Assembly (NCBI GenBank): GCA_910578715.1
Contig: CAJTRL010000040.1
Coordinates: 1-34,825 of the forward strand
Source: an uncultured Lachnospiraceae bacterium
Lineage (GTDB): Bacteria > Bacillota > Clostridia > Lachnospirales > Lachnospiraceae
Direction: 5' to 3'
DNA: 34,825 nucleotides
Of the stretch, positions 1 through 7,143 are shown in pieces. Position numbers and translations under genes: made by a program. Within the stretch, counting starts at the first letter, position 1; every line of letters begins with the position of its first letter. The notes under the pieces were generated by a model. That model worked only from the letters and a program-made list of their open reading frames with translations, had not been told where the DNA came from and did no database searches.

Positions 1-78
1 ATCAGAGATTTTTCAACTGCGAATTTGTGCCTTTCAGGCCCAAATATCGCGGGAAGAGAGAAAGGCATGGTTAATAGT

Positions 79-957
79 ATGGCATTTCAATTTAAAATCA
101 ATAAACTGCGTTTTCCCGAGGGAAAAAGAAAAGCGCTGACGCTCAGCTATGATGACGGCATCGTGCATGACAGGCATCTTGTGGAGCTGATGGACAAATA
201 CGGCGTAAAAGGCACTTTTAATCTGAATACGGCGCTTTTCGGAAGAAACTGCACGATTAAAATCGATGGAAAAGACGTGGAGGATTCCGTCGTAAATGCG
301 GAGGAAATTTCGCAGCTGTATCAGAACCACGAAGTGGCGACCCACGCGGCAAGGCATATCTCCCTGACCGAGTGCGGAAGCGCGGCGCTTTGGGAAATAA
401 TGGAAGACCGTAAGGCTTTAGAAGCGCTTGTTCCTTATCCGGTACAGGGACATGCTTATCCTTTCGGCATTTATGATAAGACGGTAATTGCGATGCTAAA
501 AGCGGCCGGCATCCGTTATGCCCGCACTGTCGTTTCAACAGGAACTTTTGGGCTGCCGGAGGATTTTCTGGAATGGCATCCCACCTGTCATCATGCGGAC
601 CCACGCCTGATGGAACTGGCAAAACAGTTCTGCGAAGGAAAGGAAAACCCGCAGATTATCAACTGGCCGCAGCTCTTTTATTTGTGGGGACATTCGTACG
701 AATTTGCCAGACAGGATAACTGGGAGGTTATCGAAAACTTCCTGTCCTATGTTTCCGGTTTTCAGGAGGAAATCTGGATGGCGACGAACGGAGAAATTGT
801 TTCTTATGTGGAGGCTTACAGAAGCCTTGTTTTTTCCGCGGACGGCTCGAAAGTGTATAATCCGTCGTGCAGAACGGTATGGCTGGAAGCGGTTGGAGAA
901 GTATATGCGGTGGAACCCGGCGAAACGGTGACGCTTGCGGGATATCAGCAAAGTTAA
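79..957 (+). CDS. Polysaccharide deacetylase family protein (NodB fold)
   Basis: 292-residue protein of the NodB/carbohydrate esterase 4 type, which removes N- or O-acetyl groups from sugar polymers using a metal ion. Visible motifs are SYDDG (Asp25/Asp26, a variant of the usual TFDDG), the HxxxH metal pair His89/His93 in THAARH, and HAYPFG (125-130) in place of the usual RxPY motif. No signal peptide or membrane segment is seen, so it may act in the cytoplasm or on a small substrate. The start at 79 is preferred because AAAGG at 61-65 then lies about 13 nt upstream, as in two other genes here; an in-frame ATG at 67 would add four residues. The MATE exporter gene follows after 58 bp and may be co-transcribed. 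The family is fairly sure; the substrate is unknown. Confidence 0.85.
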   Translation: MAFQFKINKLRFPEGKRKALTLSYDDGIVHDRHLVELMDKYGVKGTFNLNTALFGRNCTIKIDGKDVEDSVVNAEEISQLYQNHEVATHAARHISLTECGSAALWEIMEDRKALEALVPYPVQGHAYPFGIYDKTVIAMLKAAGIRYARTVVSTGTFGLPEDFLEWHPTCHHADPRLMELAKQFCEGKENPQIINWPQLFYLWGHSYEFARQDNWEVIENFLSYVSGFQEEIWMATNGEIVSYVEAYRSLVFSADGSKVYNPSCRTVWLEAVGEVYAVEPGETVTLAGYQQS

Positions 958-1015
958 ATCAGAACGCTTTCGGCGTCGGACATAAATTTGCGGACAGAGA
1001 GAAAGATAAGGTTAT

Positions 1016-2389
1016 ATGATGAAAAATAAAATAAATCAGATAAAGAACGATTTGTTCTATCGACAGATTTTTAAACTGGTGTTGCCGATTATTATCCAGA
1101 ACCTGCTGAGCGCGGCGGTCAGTTCCGCCGACGTGGTCATGCTCAACTATGTAGGACAGTCGTCTATTTCGGCAGTATCACTGGCATCGCAGTATGCCAG
1201 TGTTCTTTTTATGGTCTTTTACGGACTGGGAACAGGCGCAACGATGCTGTGCGCGCAGTATTACGGAAAAGGGGATATGCGGGCGATTCAGGTGGTGGAG
1301 GGCATTGCCATGCGCTTTTCCCTTCTGATATCGTTCCTGTTTGCCGGACTGGCGCTGACCGTCCCGGAAGGCATGATGCGGATTTTTACCAAAGATACGG
1401 AGCTGATTGCGATTGGCGCTTCTTATTTGCGGTATATGAGCGTCAGTTATCTTTGCTGGGGCATTATTGAAGTCTACCTTGCGGTGCTTCGCAGCATCGG
1501 CAGGGTGGTCATCTGTACGGCTCTGAATGTTGTGGCCTTTTCCATGAATATTTTCCTGAATGCGGTTTTTATTTTCGGCCTTTTCGGCGCGCCGCAGCTT
1601 GGAGCGAAGGGCGTTGCGATTGCCACGTCCATGTCCCGGCTGATAGAGCTTGTGCTTTGTTTTATCGTTTCGTTTACGAGCAAAGATATCAAACTGGATT
1701 TCCGGTATTTGTTTGTCAGAAGCAAAGCGCTGTTTTCCGATTTCGTCAGACTGTCCCTTCCGGCGCTCGGAAACGATATCAGCTGGAGCGTGGCCTTTTC
1801 CATGTATTCCGTTATCATCGGACATCTCGGAACGGATGCGGTGGCCGCCAATTCCTTCGTTATCGTCGTCCGGAATTTCGGAACGATTCTCTGCTTCGGC
1901 ATGGCCAGCGCGGGCGGCATTCTGATTGGAAACATCATCGGTGAAAACAAGCTGGAAGAGGCCAGGGCGGGTGCAAAAAAACTGATGAAACTGACCATTA
2001 TTACCGGAGCCATCGGCGGTCTGATTATTCTGGCAATCATGCCTTTTGTGTTAAAATATGCGGCCCTGTCGGAACAGGCCATGCACTATCTGAAATATAT
2101 GCTGCTCATCAATACCTATTATGTAATGGGAGCAGCCGTCAATACGACGCTGATTGCGGGCGTTTTCCGGGCGGGCGGCGACAGCCGGTTTGGTTTTATC
2201 TGCGATACCATCGATATGTGGTGCTATGCCGTGCCGCTCGGTTTTTTTGCGGCTTTTGTCCTGAAACTGCCCGTCATGTGGGTGTATTTTCTGCTCTGTA
2301 CCGATGAATTTGTCAAGTGGCCCTGGGTGCTGAAACGCTATCGGAGCGGCGTGTGGCTGAAAAATATTACGAGGGATGATTTGTTTTAA
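1016..2389 (+). CDS. MATE family efflux transporter
   Basis: 457-residue, strongly hydrophobic protein with about 12 predicted membrane segments, the normal size for the multidrug and toxic compound extrusion (MATE) family, which exports cationic or aromatic compounds using a Na+ or H+ gradient. The N-terminal stretch (FKLVLPIIIQNLLSAAVSSA) and the pseudo-twofold arrangement with a second half starting near residue 240 (FVRLSLPALGND) are typical. ATGATG at 1016 gives two possible starts; a weak AAGG lies just upstream. It follows the deacetylase gene closely and ends at a hairpin terminator. The substrate cannot be read from the sequence. Confidence 0.9.
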   Translation: MMKNKINQIKNDLFYRQIFKLVLPIIIQNLLSAAVSSADVVMLNYVGQSSISAVSLASQYASVLFMVFYGLGTGATMLCAQYYGKGDMRAIQVVEGIAMRFSLLISFLFAGLALTVPEGMMRIFTKDTELIAIGASYLRYMSVSYLCWGIIEVYLAVLRSIGRVVICTALNVVAFSMNIFLNAVFIFGLFGAPQLGAKGVAIATSMSRLIELVLCFIVSFTSKDIKLDFRYLFVRSKALFSDFVRLSLPALGNDISWSVAFSMYSVIIGHLGTDAVAANSFVIVVRNFGTILCFGMASAGGILIGNIIGENKLEEARAGAKKLMKLTIITGAIGGLIILAIMPFVLKYAALSEQAMHYLKYMLLINTYYVMGAAVNTTLIAGVFRAGGDSRFGFICDTIDMWCYAVPLGFFAAFVLKLPVMWVYFLLCTDEFVKWPWVLKRYRSGVWLKNITRDDLF

Positions 2390-2404
2390 CAGACAGTAGC
2401 TTTT

Positions 2405-2440
2405 AACAGACAGTACCGAAGACGGCGCTGTCTGTTTTGC
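2405..2440 (+). terminator. Rho-independent terminator after the MATE gene
   Basis: A perfect 9-bp stem, AACAGACAG (2405-2413) with CTGTCTGTT (2428-2436), has a 14-nt loop that can itself pair CCG with CGG, and T-rich DNA follows. The left arm lies in a 15-nt direct repeat (2384-2398 and 2401-2415) that also covers the stop codon of the MATE gene. Confidence 0.75.
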
Positions 2441-2503
2441 ATTTTCGAAGCGTTTTTTGTCCCGAAACAAAAAACTTTTGATATCTGAATTGGGAATCTG
2501 CTG

Positions 2504-2561
2504 TTGACAACAAGCCTACAAGATGTTAATATAAATATGGCCTACAAAATGTTAATATAAA
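2504..2561 (+). promoter_or_regulatory. Promoter with two 22-bp operator-like direct repeats (BlaI-type)
   Basis: TTGACA (2504-2509) is followed after 17 bp by TAATAT (2527-2532), a reasonable sigma-A promoter. Two 22-bp direct repeats, 2514-2535 and 2540-2561, differ at one base and have a period of 26 bp. Each contains ACA-N3-TGT inside CTACAARATGTTA, resembling the TACA/TGTA dyads bound by BlaI/MecI repressors. One repeat lies over the spacer and -10, the other just downstream, which fits repression by the BlaI-like product of the next gene. Confidence 0.7.
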
Positions 2562-2636
2562 AGAGGAAAAAATAAGAAACAGGTAAATAATAAATAAGTG
2601 TAGGACTGAAAAATGATTGGGAGGAGATGATATCCT

Positions 2637-3011
2637 ATGCAGCAGATTTCAGAATCAGAGCTTGTTCTGATGAGAATTATATGGAAAAACGGCGGAACTG
2701 CATTATACTCTCACATAATGGAAGAGTTGGGAAAAGACAGTAATGTATGGAAAAAGAACACGGTGCTCACGCTGTTGTCGCGTCTTGTGGAAAAAAATTA
2801 CTTAAAGACAGACAAAATCGGAAGAAGGAATGAATACCGGGCTGTTGTCGGGGAACAGGAGTACCGGGCGAAGCAGACGAGAAATTTTCTGGATAAAATT
2901 TATCAGGGGAACGTCAGCGGCCTTGTTTCAACCCTGTTACAACAGGAAATTTTATCGGAAGAAGAACTGAAAGAGATAGAGGCATTCTGGGAAAGGAGAC
3001 GTCAGGAATGA
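2637..3011 (+). CDS. BlaI/MecI/CopY family transcriptional repressor
   Basis: 124-residue winged-helix repressor, standard length for BlaI/MecI. It starts with the family pattern ISESELVLMRIIW and has the recognition-helix region KKNTVLTLLSRLVEKNYL (around residues 39-57) followed by the wing (KIGRRNEYRA). The C-terminal half is the helical dimerisation arm that, in known systems, is cut by the M56 partner to release the operator. The start is supported by GGGAGGAG at 2619-2626. Its stop overlaps the start of the M56 gene by 4 bp (ATGA), so the two are translationally coupled. It probably binds the two direct repeats just upstream. No beta-lactamase gene is adjacent, so the regulated target is unknown. 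Confidence 0.9.
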   Translation: MQQISESELVLMRIIWKNGGTALYSHIMEELGKDSNVWKKNTVLTLLSRLVEKNYLKTDKIGRRNEYRAVVGEQEYRAKQTRNFLDKIYQGNVSGLVSTLLQQEILSEEELKEIEAFWERRRQE

Positions 3012-5239
3012 TGGGAGAATTTATGAAAATACTCTTATCACTTTCTTTTTCCGGGGCCTGTCTGTTTCTGCCCGTTTTCTGGGCCGTGCGGCTGTGCCGC
3101 AACAGACTGAGCAGACGCTGGCAGTATTATATCTGGATTTTGGTGGCGCTGCGTTTTCTTGTTCCGGTTACATTTCCGAATGCGCTGGCGGGACAGTTGT
3201 TCCGAAGCCTGGAACTGGCCGTGGAAGGACGTACGGCGGATAAACCGGCGGACGGGAGCACGGTGGATGAGGCGGAAGGCGCAGAAAGAGAAGAGGAAGC
3301 GGAAGGTATAGGAGAACAGGAAGCTGCGGCAGAAGACGAAGGAAAGCGGGAAGATGCAGCGGAAGACATAGGAAGAGGAGAAGAGAGCGCGGAAGATGCG
3401 GGAAATGAGATAAAAAGCGCAGAAGGGAAGATGCCGGAAAAAGAAGAGCAAAGCGTTCCTTTTGGCATTTTGTTCGGTGTGTTTGCCGTATGGATGGCTG
3501 GCGCTTCCGGGCTTCTGATACACAAAGTTACGGTTTACCGGAGTTATATGCGGTTTTTGAAAAGCGGAAACCGGGAAGTGGCGGAACTGACCGTGCTGAA
3601 TCTTCTTGCGGAGGCGGAAGAAGCGCTTAACCTCCGAAGAACGGTGGAGCTGTACCGGAATCCGATGATTACATCGCCTATTATGACAGGTTTTATCCGG
3701 CCGGCTATCGTCATACCGGACAGAAGCATGACGGAAAAAGAGTTGAACTGCATTTTTACGCATGAGCTGATACATTTTAAATATTTTGATATGTTCTATA
3801 AATGGCTCGTCCAGATAACGATTTGCATACACTGGTTTAATCCTTTCGTCTGGCTGCTCGGAAAGGAAGTGAACAGGCTCTGCGAGCTTGCCTGTGACGA
3901 GAAGGTTATCGGAGCGCTGGATGTGCGGGAACGAAAAGCGTATGGAGATATTTTGCTTTCTTTTCTGAAAAGGGAAGAGACATACAAAAATCCGCCAGCT
4001 TATATTACGCTGACGGAGGGTGCGGAACAATTAATAGAAAGGCTTGGTGCAATTATGGATTATCGGAAAAAATCGAAGCCCGTCGTAATTCTGGCGACGG
4101 CGCTGACCATGTTGTTATGTTTCTTTTTTGCCGGAATCGGGGCGTACGCGGGGCAGCCTGGGGTGGAACCGAAGAACGATGTGGATGAGGATATCCCGGT
4201 ACAAAAAGATGAGATGGATTACAGTCTTCTTTACGATGAAGAGGCAAATACTTATTATATTCTCGTCGATGGGGCGACGATTGCTGACAGGCCGACGGGC
4301 GGCGTAACGAGTGGAAGTATCGGAATCGTTCTGGTAAGAAAGACCGGGTATGCGGCATTTCAGTTCAGCCGTTTTTCCCTACGATTTGATTTCGCGGAGA
4401 AACTGGAAAACCAGTGCCGGGATATGGTGGAGACCGGAGGGATTTCAGAGGCGGAATCGGAGTTGATTCAGGAAGCCGCCGTCAGCATTGCGGTAACGGA
4501 GGGAATTTTGACAGAGGAAGAAGCCGGACAGTATATGGATGTTAAAGAAATCGGAGAAGCCGAGGAAGCGGAGGAAGAGCCGGACGATGTCAGCCGGAAA
4601 GTGGAGGAGCTGAAAGAAAAACAGTATGCTTATTATCAGCGGACAAATTATGAAGAACCTTACCTCATCGAATATGGCTGGAATCTGGACAAGGAAGATG
4701 AGAAGTTTTATCTTCATAAGGAAATTATGATGGACGACGGTAGTCAGATAAGAGTCAGTTTTGACAGAGAAGCGGAAAAATGGATGGAAGATGGGGCGGC
4801 GATGGAAGCCGTGGCAAAACTGCTCGGAGAAACAAAGCAGACCGCCAGAAGCAGATTCGGCCTGGAAATGGAGCAGCCCTTTATTGTCAGAATTGTTTAT
4901 CTGCCCCCGGAAGAAGTCGCTGACTTTGCAAAACGGGCATATGAAAATGGAAATATTGCGGATTTCAGCGCCGTTGTGGAATTGCTTTCGGAAGAGGAGA
5001 AAGAGACCTATTGTGAAAGAAGCTATGCGGAAGACGACGCGGGCTTTTTCTCCGTTATCATAGCGGAAACGGAAGCGGACTATGTGACGGCTTTTGTGGA
5101 GCGGTGCTATGAAAACGAGGACATTACTTATTTTTCGATTGCGGTCTCGGAGCTTTCGGAAACGGCGAGAAAGAACCTGATGCGAAGAGCCTTGAAGGAA
5201 GAAAAGGAAAGTTTTTATCATATGCTCAAGAACCTTTAA
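3008..5239 (+). CDS. BlaR1/MecR1-like M56 membrane metallopeptidase with tandem C-terminal repeats
   Basis: 743-residue membrane-bound zinc protease of peptidase family M56, the sensor-protease partner of BlaI-type repressors. The zinc motif HELIH is at residues 252-256 and the downstream acidic motif CELACDE at 292-298. Hydrophobic segments are near residues 5-24, 36-55, 150-167 and 361-380. Two features are unusual: a 77-residue acidic Glu/Ala-rich insert (about 72-148) between the second and third membrane segments, and a C-terminal domain (381-743) that is not a penicillin-binding sensor. Its last 100 residues form three to four degenerate repeats of about 28-30 residues built around Y-E-x-x-x-I-x-x-F-S. 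It overlaps the repressor gene by 4 bp, with GGAAAGGAG just upstream. The signal sensed is unknown. Confidence 0.88.
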   Translation: MMGEFMKILLSLSFSGACLFLPVFWAVRLCRNRLSRRWQYYIWILVALRFLVPVTFPNALAGQLFRSLELAVEGRTADKPADGSTVDEAEGAEREEEAEGIGEQEAAAEDEGKREDAAEDIGRGEESAEDAGNEIKSAEGKMPEKEEQSVPFGILFGVFAVWMAGASGLLIHKVTVYRSYMRFLKSGNREVAELTVLNLLAEAEEALNLRRTVELYRNPMITSPIMTGFIRPAIVIPDRSMTEKELNCIFTHELIHFKYFDMFYKWLVQITICIHWFNPFVWLLGKEVNRLCELACDEKVIGALDVRERKAYGDILLSFLKREETYKNPPAYITLTEGAEQLIERLGAIMDYRKKSKPVVILATALTMLLCFFFAGIGAYAGQPGVEPKNDVDEDIPVQKDEMDYSLLYDEEANTYYILVDGATIADRPTGGVTSGSIGIVLVRKTGYAAFQFSRFSLRFDFAEKLENQCRDMVETGGISEAESELIQEAAVSIAVTEGILTEEEAGQYMDVKEIGEAEEAEEEPDDVSRKVEELKEKQYAYYQRTNYEEPYLIEYGWNLDKEDEKFYLHKEIMMDDGSQIRVSFDREAEKWMEDGAAMEAVAKLLGETKQTARSRFGLEMEQPFIVRIVYLPPEEVADFAKRAYENGNIADFSAVVELLSEEEKETYCERSYAEDDAGFFSVIIAETEADYVTAFVERCYENEDITYFSIAVSELSETARKNLMRRALKEEKESFYHMLKNL

Positions 5240-5367
5240 AATAACCGGAATGACAGAATGGGCGGGACGGCCGGTATAGCAGACAGTACCGGAAAGCCCG
5301 GGATAATGGAAACGATAAAGGCGGCTGAATCGTCTGATACGGGCAGAAAGAAGAGAGGATGGACATC

Positions 5368-6048
5368 ATGAACAAAATAGCGGTTCTTTCCGATACGCAC
5401 GGGCTGCTGCGCCCGGAAGTGCTGGAAATACTCCGGGGGTGTGACGCTATCGTGCACGGCGGGGACATCAACCGACAGAAAATACTGGATGAGCTGAACG
5501 GGATTGCCCCGGTTTATGCCGTCCGGGGAAATAACGACAAAGAATGGGCGGAAGGTTTGCCGGAAACGCTGTCTTTTACCCTGTATGGAATCCGTTTTTT
5601 TATGGTGCATAACAAGAAGCGTCTTCCGGAAAATCTGGATGAAACGGATATTGTTGTTTACGGGCATTCCCATAAATATGAGGAAAAATATGCGGACGGA
5701 AAGCTCTTTCTGAATCCGGGAAGCTGCGGGCCGAGGCGTTTCACACAGCCTGTTACGCTGGCGGTTCTGGAAGTCATGCCGGACGCATGCTGGCGTGTGA
5801 AAAAAATGGAGATTGCACAGAAAATACCCGGCCAGTCCGGAAGTCAGGATGCGGAAACCGGAAAAATGCCGGAGAATATCAGACAAATTATCGTGTCGGT
5901 CATGAAAGATACAAATAAAGGAAAACCGGTGAAAGAAATTGCGGCAAAGCACGGCATCAGCGAAGCGCTGGCAGAGCAGATATGCCGCCTGTACCTGACC
6001 CATCCGGGCGTGGACGCGGATGGAATCATGGGGAAAATGGGCATATAA
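5368..6048 (+). CDS. YfcE/MJ0936-type metallophosphoesterase with C-terminal extension
   Basis: 226-residue protein whose first 155 or so residues form a calcineurin-like phosphoesterase of the YfcE type (two-metal phosphodiesterase). The metal motifs appear in order: SDTHG, HGGD, GNND and YGHSH. The family is usually 155-180 residues long; here a C-terminal extension of about 65 residues contains a helix-turn-helix-like stretch (VKEIAAKHGISEALAEQICR). The start at 5368 is chosen over an ATG at 5359 because AGAGAGG (5352-5358) then sits at a normal distance. The natural substrate is unknown for most of the family. It ends at a terminator shared with the convergent small gene. Confidence 0.85.
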   Translation: MNKIAVLSDTHGLLRPEVLEILRGCDAIVHGGDINRQKILDELNGIAPVYAVRGNNDKEWAEGLPETLSFTLYGIRFFMVHNKKRLPENLDETDIVVYGHSHKYEEKYADGKLFLNPGSCGPRRFTQPVTLAVLEVMPDACWRVKKMEIAQKIPGQSGSQDAETGKMPENIRQIIVSVMKDTNKGKPVKEIAAKHGISEALAEQICRLYLTHPGVDADGIMGKMGI

Positions 6049-6075
6049 AAAGGCCGCGCGGCGCCCTTTTTAATC
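6049..6075. terminator. Bidirectional terminator between convergent genes
   Basis: AAAAAGG at the left pairs with CCTTTTT at the right around a short GC-rich core, giving an A-tract/T-tract hairpin that works on either strand. It lies between the phosphoesterase gene (+) and the small gene (-), and overlaps the stop codon of the latter. Confidence 0.75.
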
Positions 6076-6297
6076 GGGCAAATCCGTTTCTGCCGAATCC
6101 GTTTCCGGCGGCAGCAGTTCATATAATTTGTAAAGAGACAGCATATTCTGATACATCATTTTGGTTCCCATAAGCTGGCGGTAGGTCGCGGATTTTATCT
6201 TTCCCGCGGCCTTTAATTGTTCCATTTTGGCGACAGTCGTCCGGTAATTTTCAAGAACGGCGAATAACATTTTTTCAAAGGCTTCCAGTCTTTCCAT
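6070..6297 (-). CDS. Small conserved-looking hypothetical protein, 75 aa
   Basis: 75-residue charged, helical protein without cysteines, a signal peptide or a membrane segment; I do not recognise a family. It begins MERLEAFEKMLFAVLENY and ends in an acidic tail (PPETDSAETDLPD). It is taken as real because the minus strand has an excellent AAAGGAGGAATC ribosome binding site at the right distance from the ATG (6295-6297), a candidate extended -10 (TG-C-TATTCT, complement of 6355-6360), and a shared terminator at its end. It is the only minus-strand gene called in the window and is transcribed divergently from the TetR gene. The amphipathic pattern suggests an all-helical, possibly oligomeric protein; function unknown. 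Confidence 0.75.
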   Translation of the reverse strand: MERLEAFEKMLFAVLENYRTTVAKMEQLKAAGKIKSATYRQLMGTKMMYQNMLSLYKLYELLPPETDSAETDLPD

Positions 6298-6404
6298 TGA
6301 GATTCCTCCTTTTTGCGGCTGGCATGGCAGCGGTGAATAAGAAACTGTTTTCCTAGAATAGCACATTGGGACGGAAAAATAAAGGATGAAAAAGTTGAAA
6401 AATG

Positions 6405-6413
6405 TGGTACAAT
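6405..6413 (+). promoter_or_regulatory. Candidate extended -10 promoter for the TetR gene
   Basis: TGGTACAAT matches an extended -10 (TG-N-TACAAT); no good -35 lies 17 bp upstream, as usual for extended -10 promoters. It is 70 bp before the TetR start and diverges from the minus-strand -10 at 6355-6360. Confidence 0.45.
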
Positions 6414-6483
6414 AAAAGCATGGATTCGCAATGGCCCGGAGGCATCCGGAATACGCAGACAATTGACAGGCGGTGAATGTTTC

Positions 6484-7050
6484 ATGTCCAATATGACCAA
6501 ATGCGCTTTGGAAGCGTCTTTAAAAAAACTGCTTTTGCAGAAACCGTTAGATAAGGTGACAATCAACGACCTGACGTCCGACTGCGGCATCAGCCGGATG
6601 GCGTTTTACTATCATTTCAAAGACATATACGACCTGGTCGAATGGGTCTGTCTGGAAGAGGCAACGCGGGCGTTAGAGGGGAAAAAGACATATGAAAGCT
6701 GGCAGGAGGGACTCCAGCAGATTTTTGAAGCGGTGCTTGAGAACAAGCCTTTTATTATCAATGTTTACCATTCCATCAGCAGAGAGCAGATTGAAAATTA
6801 CCTGTACAGGGTTACTTACGGGCTGATAATGGATGTGGTGGAAGAGCAGACGGCCGGGGCGCCGATTGCGGAAGAGGAGAAAAAATTCATTGCCAACTTT
6901 TACAAATACAGTTTTGTCGGCATTATGCTTGACTGGGTGAAACAGGGCATGAAAGCGGATTATCAGGATATTGTGGAGAAAATGAGCATTACCGTCAAGG
7001 GGAGCGTAAAAAACTCCATACATAATTTTTTAACAAAAGGGCGCGGTTGA
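6484..7050 (+). CDS. TetR/AcrR family transcriptional regulator
   Basis: 188-residue regulator with an N-terminal TetR helix-turn-helix (residues about 4-50: KVTINDLTSDCGISRMAFYYHFKDIYDL) and a helical ligand-binding C-terminal domain. The ATG at 6484 is preferred, with AGGCGGTG about 9 nt upstream; a TTG at 6463 would add seven residues without a ribosome binding site. It sits 93 bp upstream of, and co-directional with, the oleate hydratase gene, and a hairpin terminator separates them. By position it may control the hydratase in response to fatty acids, which is inference only. The helix-turn-helix also resembles regulators of the DhaS type. Confidence 0.88.
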   Translation: MSNMTKCALEASLKKLLLQKPLDKVTINDLTSDCGISRMAFYYHFKDIYDLVEWVCLEEATRALEGKKTYESWQEGLQQIFEAVLENKPFIINVYHSISREQIENYLYRVTYGLIMDVVEEQTAGAPIAEEEKKFIANFYKYSFVGIMLDWVKQGMKADYQDIVEKMSITVKGSVKNSIHNFLTKGRG

Positions 7051-7077
7051 TAAACTTTTTATCACCGCACTTTTTTT
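7043..7077 (+). terminator. Rho-independent terminator after the TetR gene
   Basis: GCGG (7043-7046) plus TGATAAA (7048-7054) pairs with TTTATCA (7058-7064) plus CCGC (7065-7068), with one bulged T and a 3-nt loop. Seven T residues follow (7071-7077). The TGA stop codon lies inside the stem. Confidence 0.8.
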
Positions 7078-7143
7078 GTAAATTGAAGAGCGGGGTGCGG
7101 AGCGTTAAGATAACTCCATCAAATACAGATTGGAGAGATTACT

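Noticed and set aside
3038..4030. Minus-strand open frame (330 aa) opposite the M56 gene
   Set aside because: No recognisable domain, no ribosome binding site, and it lies wholly across a gene with clear zinc-protease motifs.
5271..5292. CCGGTA/TACCGG inverted repeat after the M56 gene as a terminator
   Set aside because: Only six base pairs with no following T-tract; termination there is not convincing.
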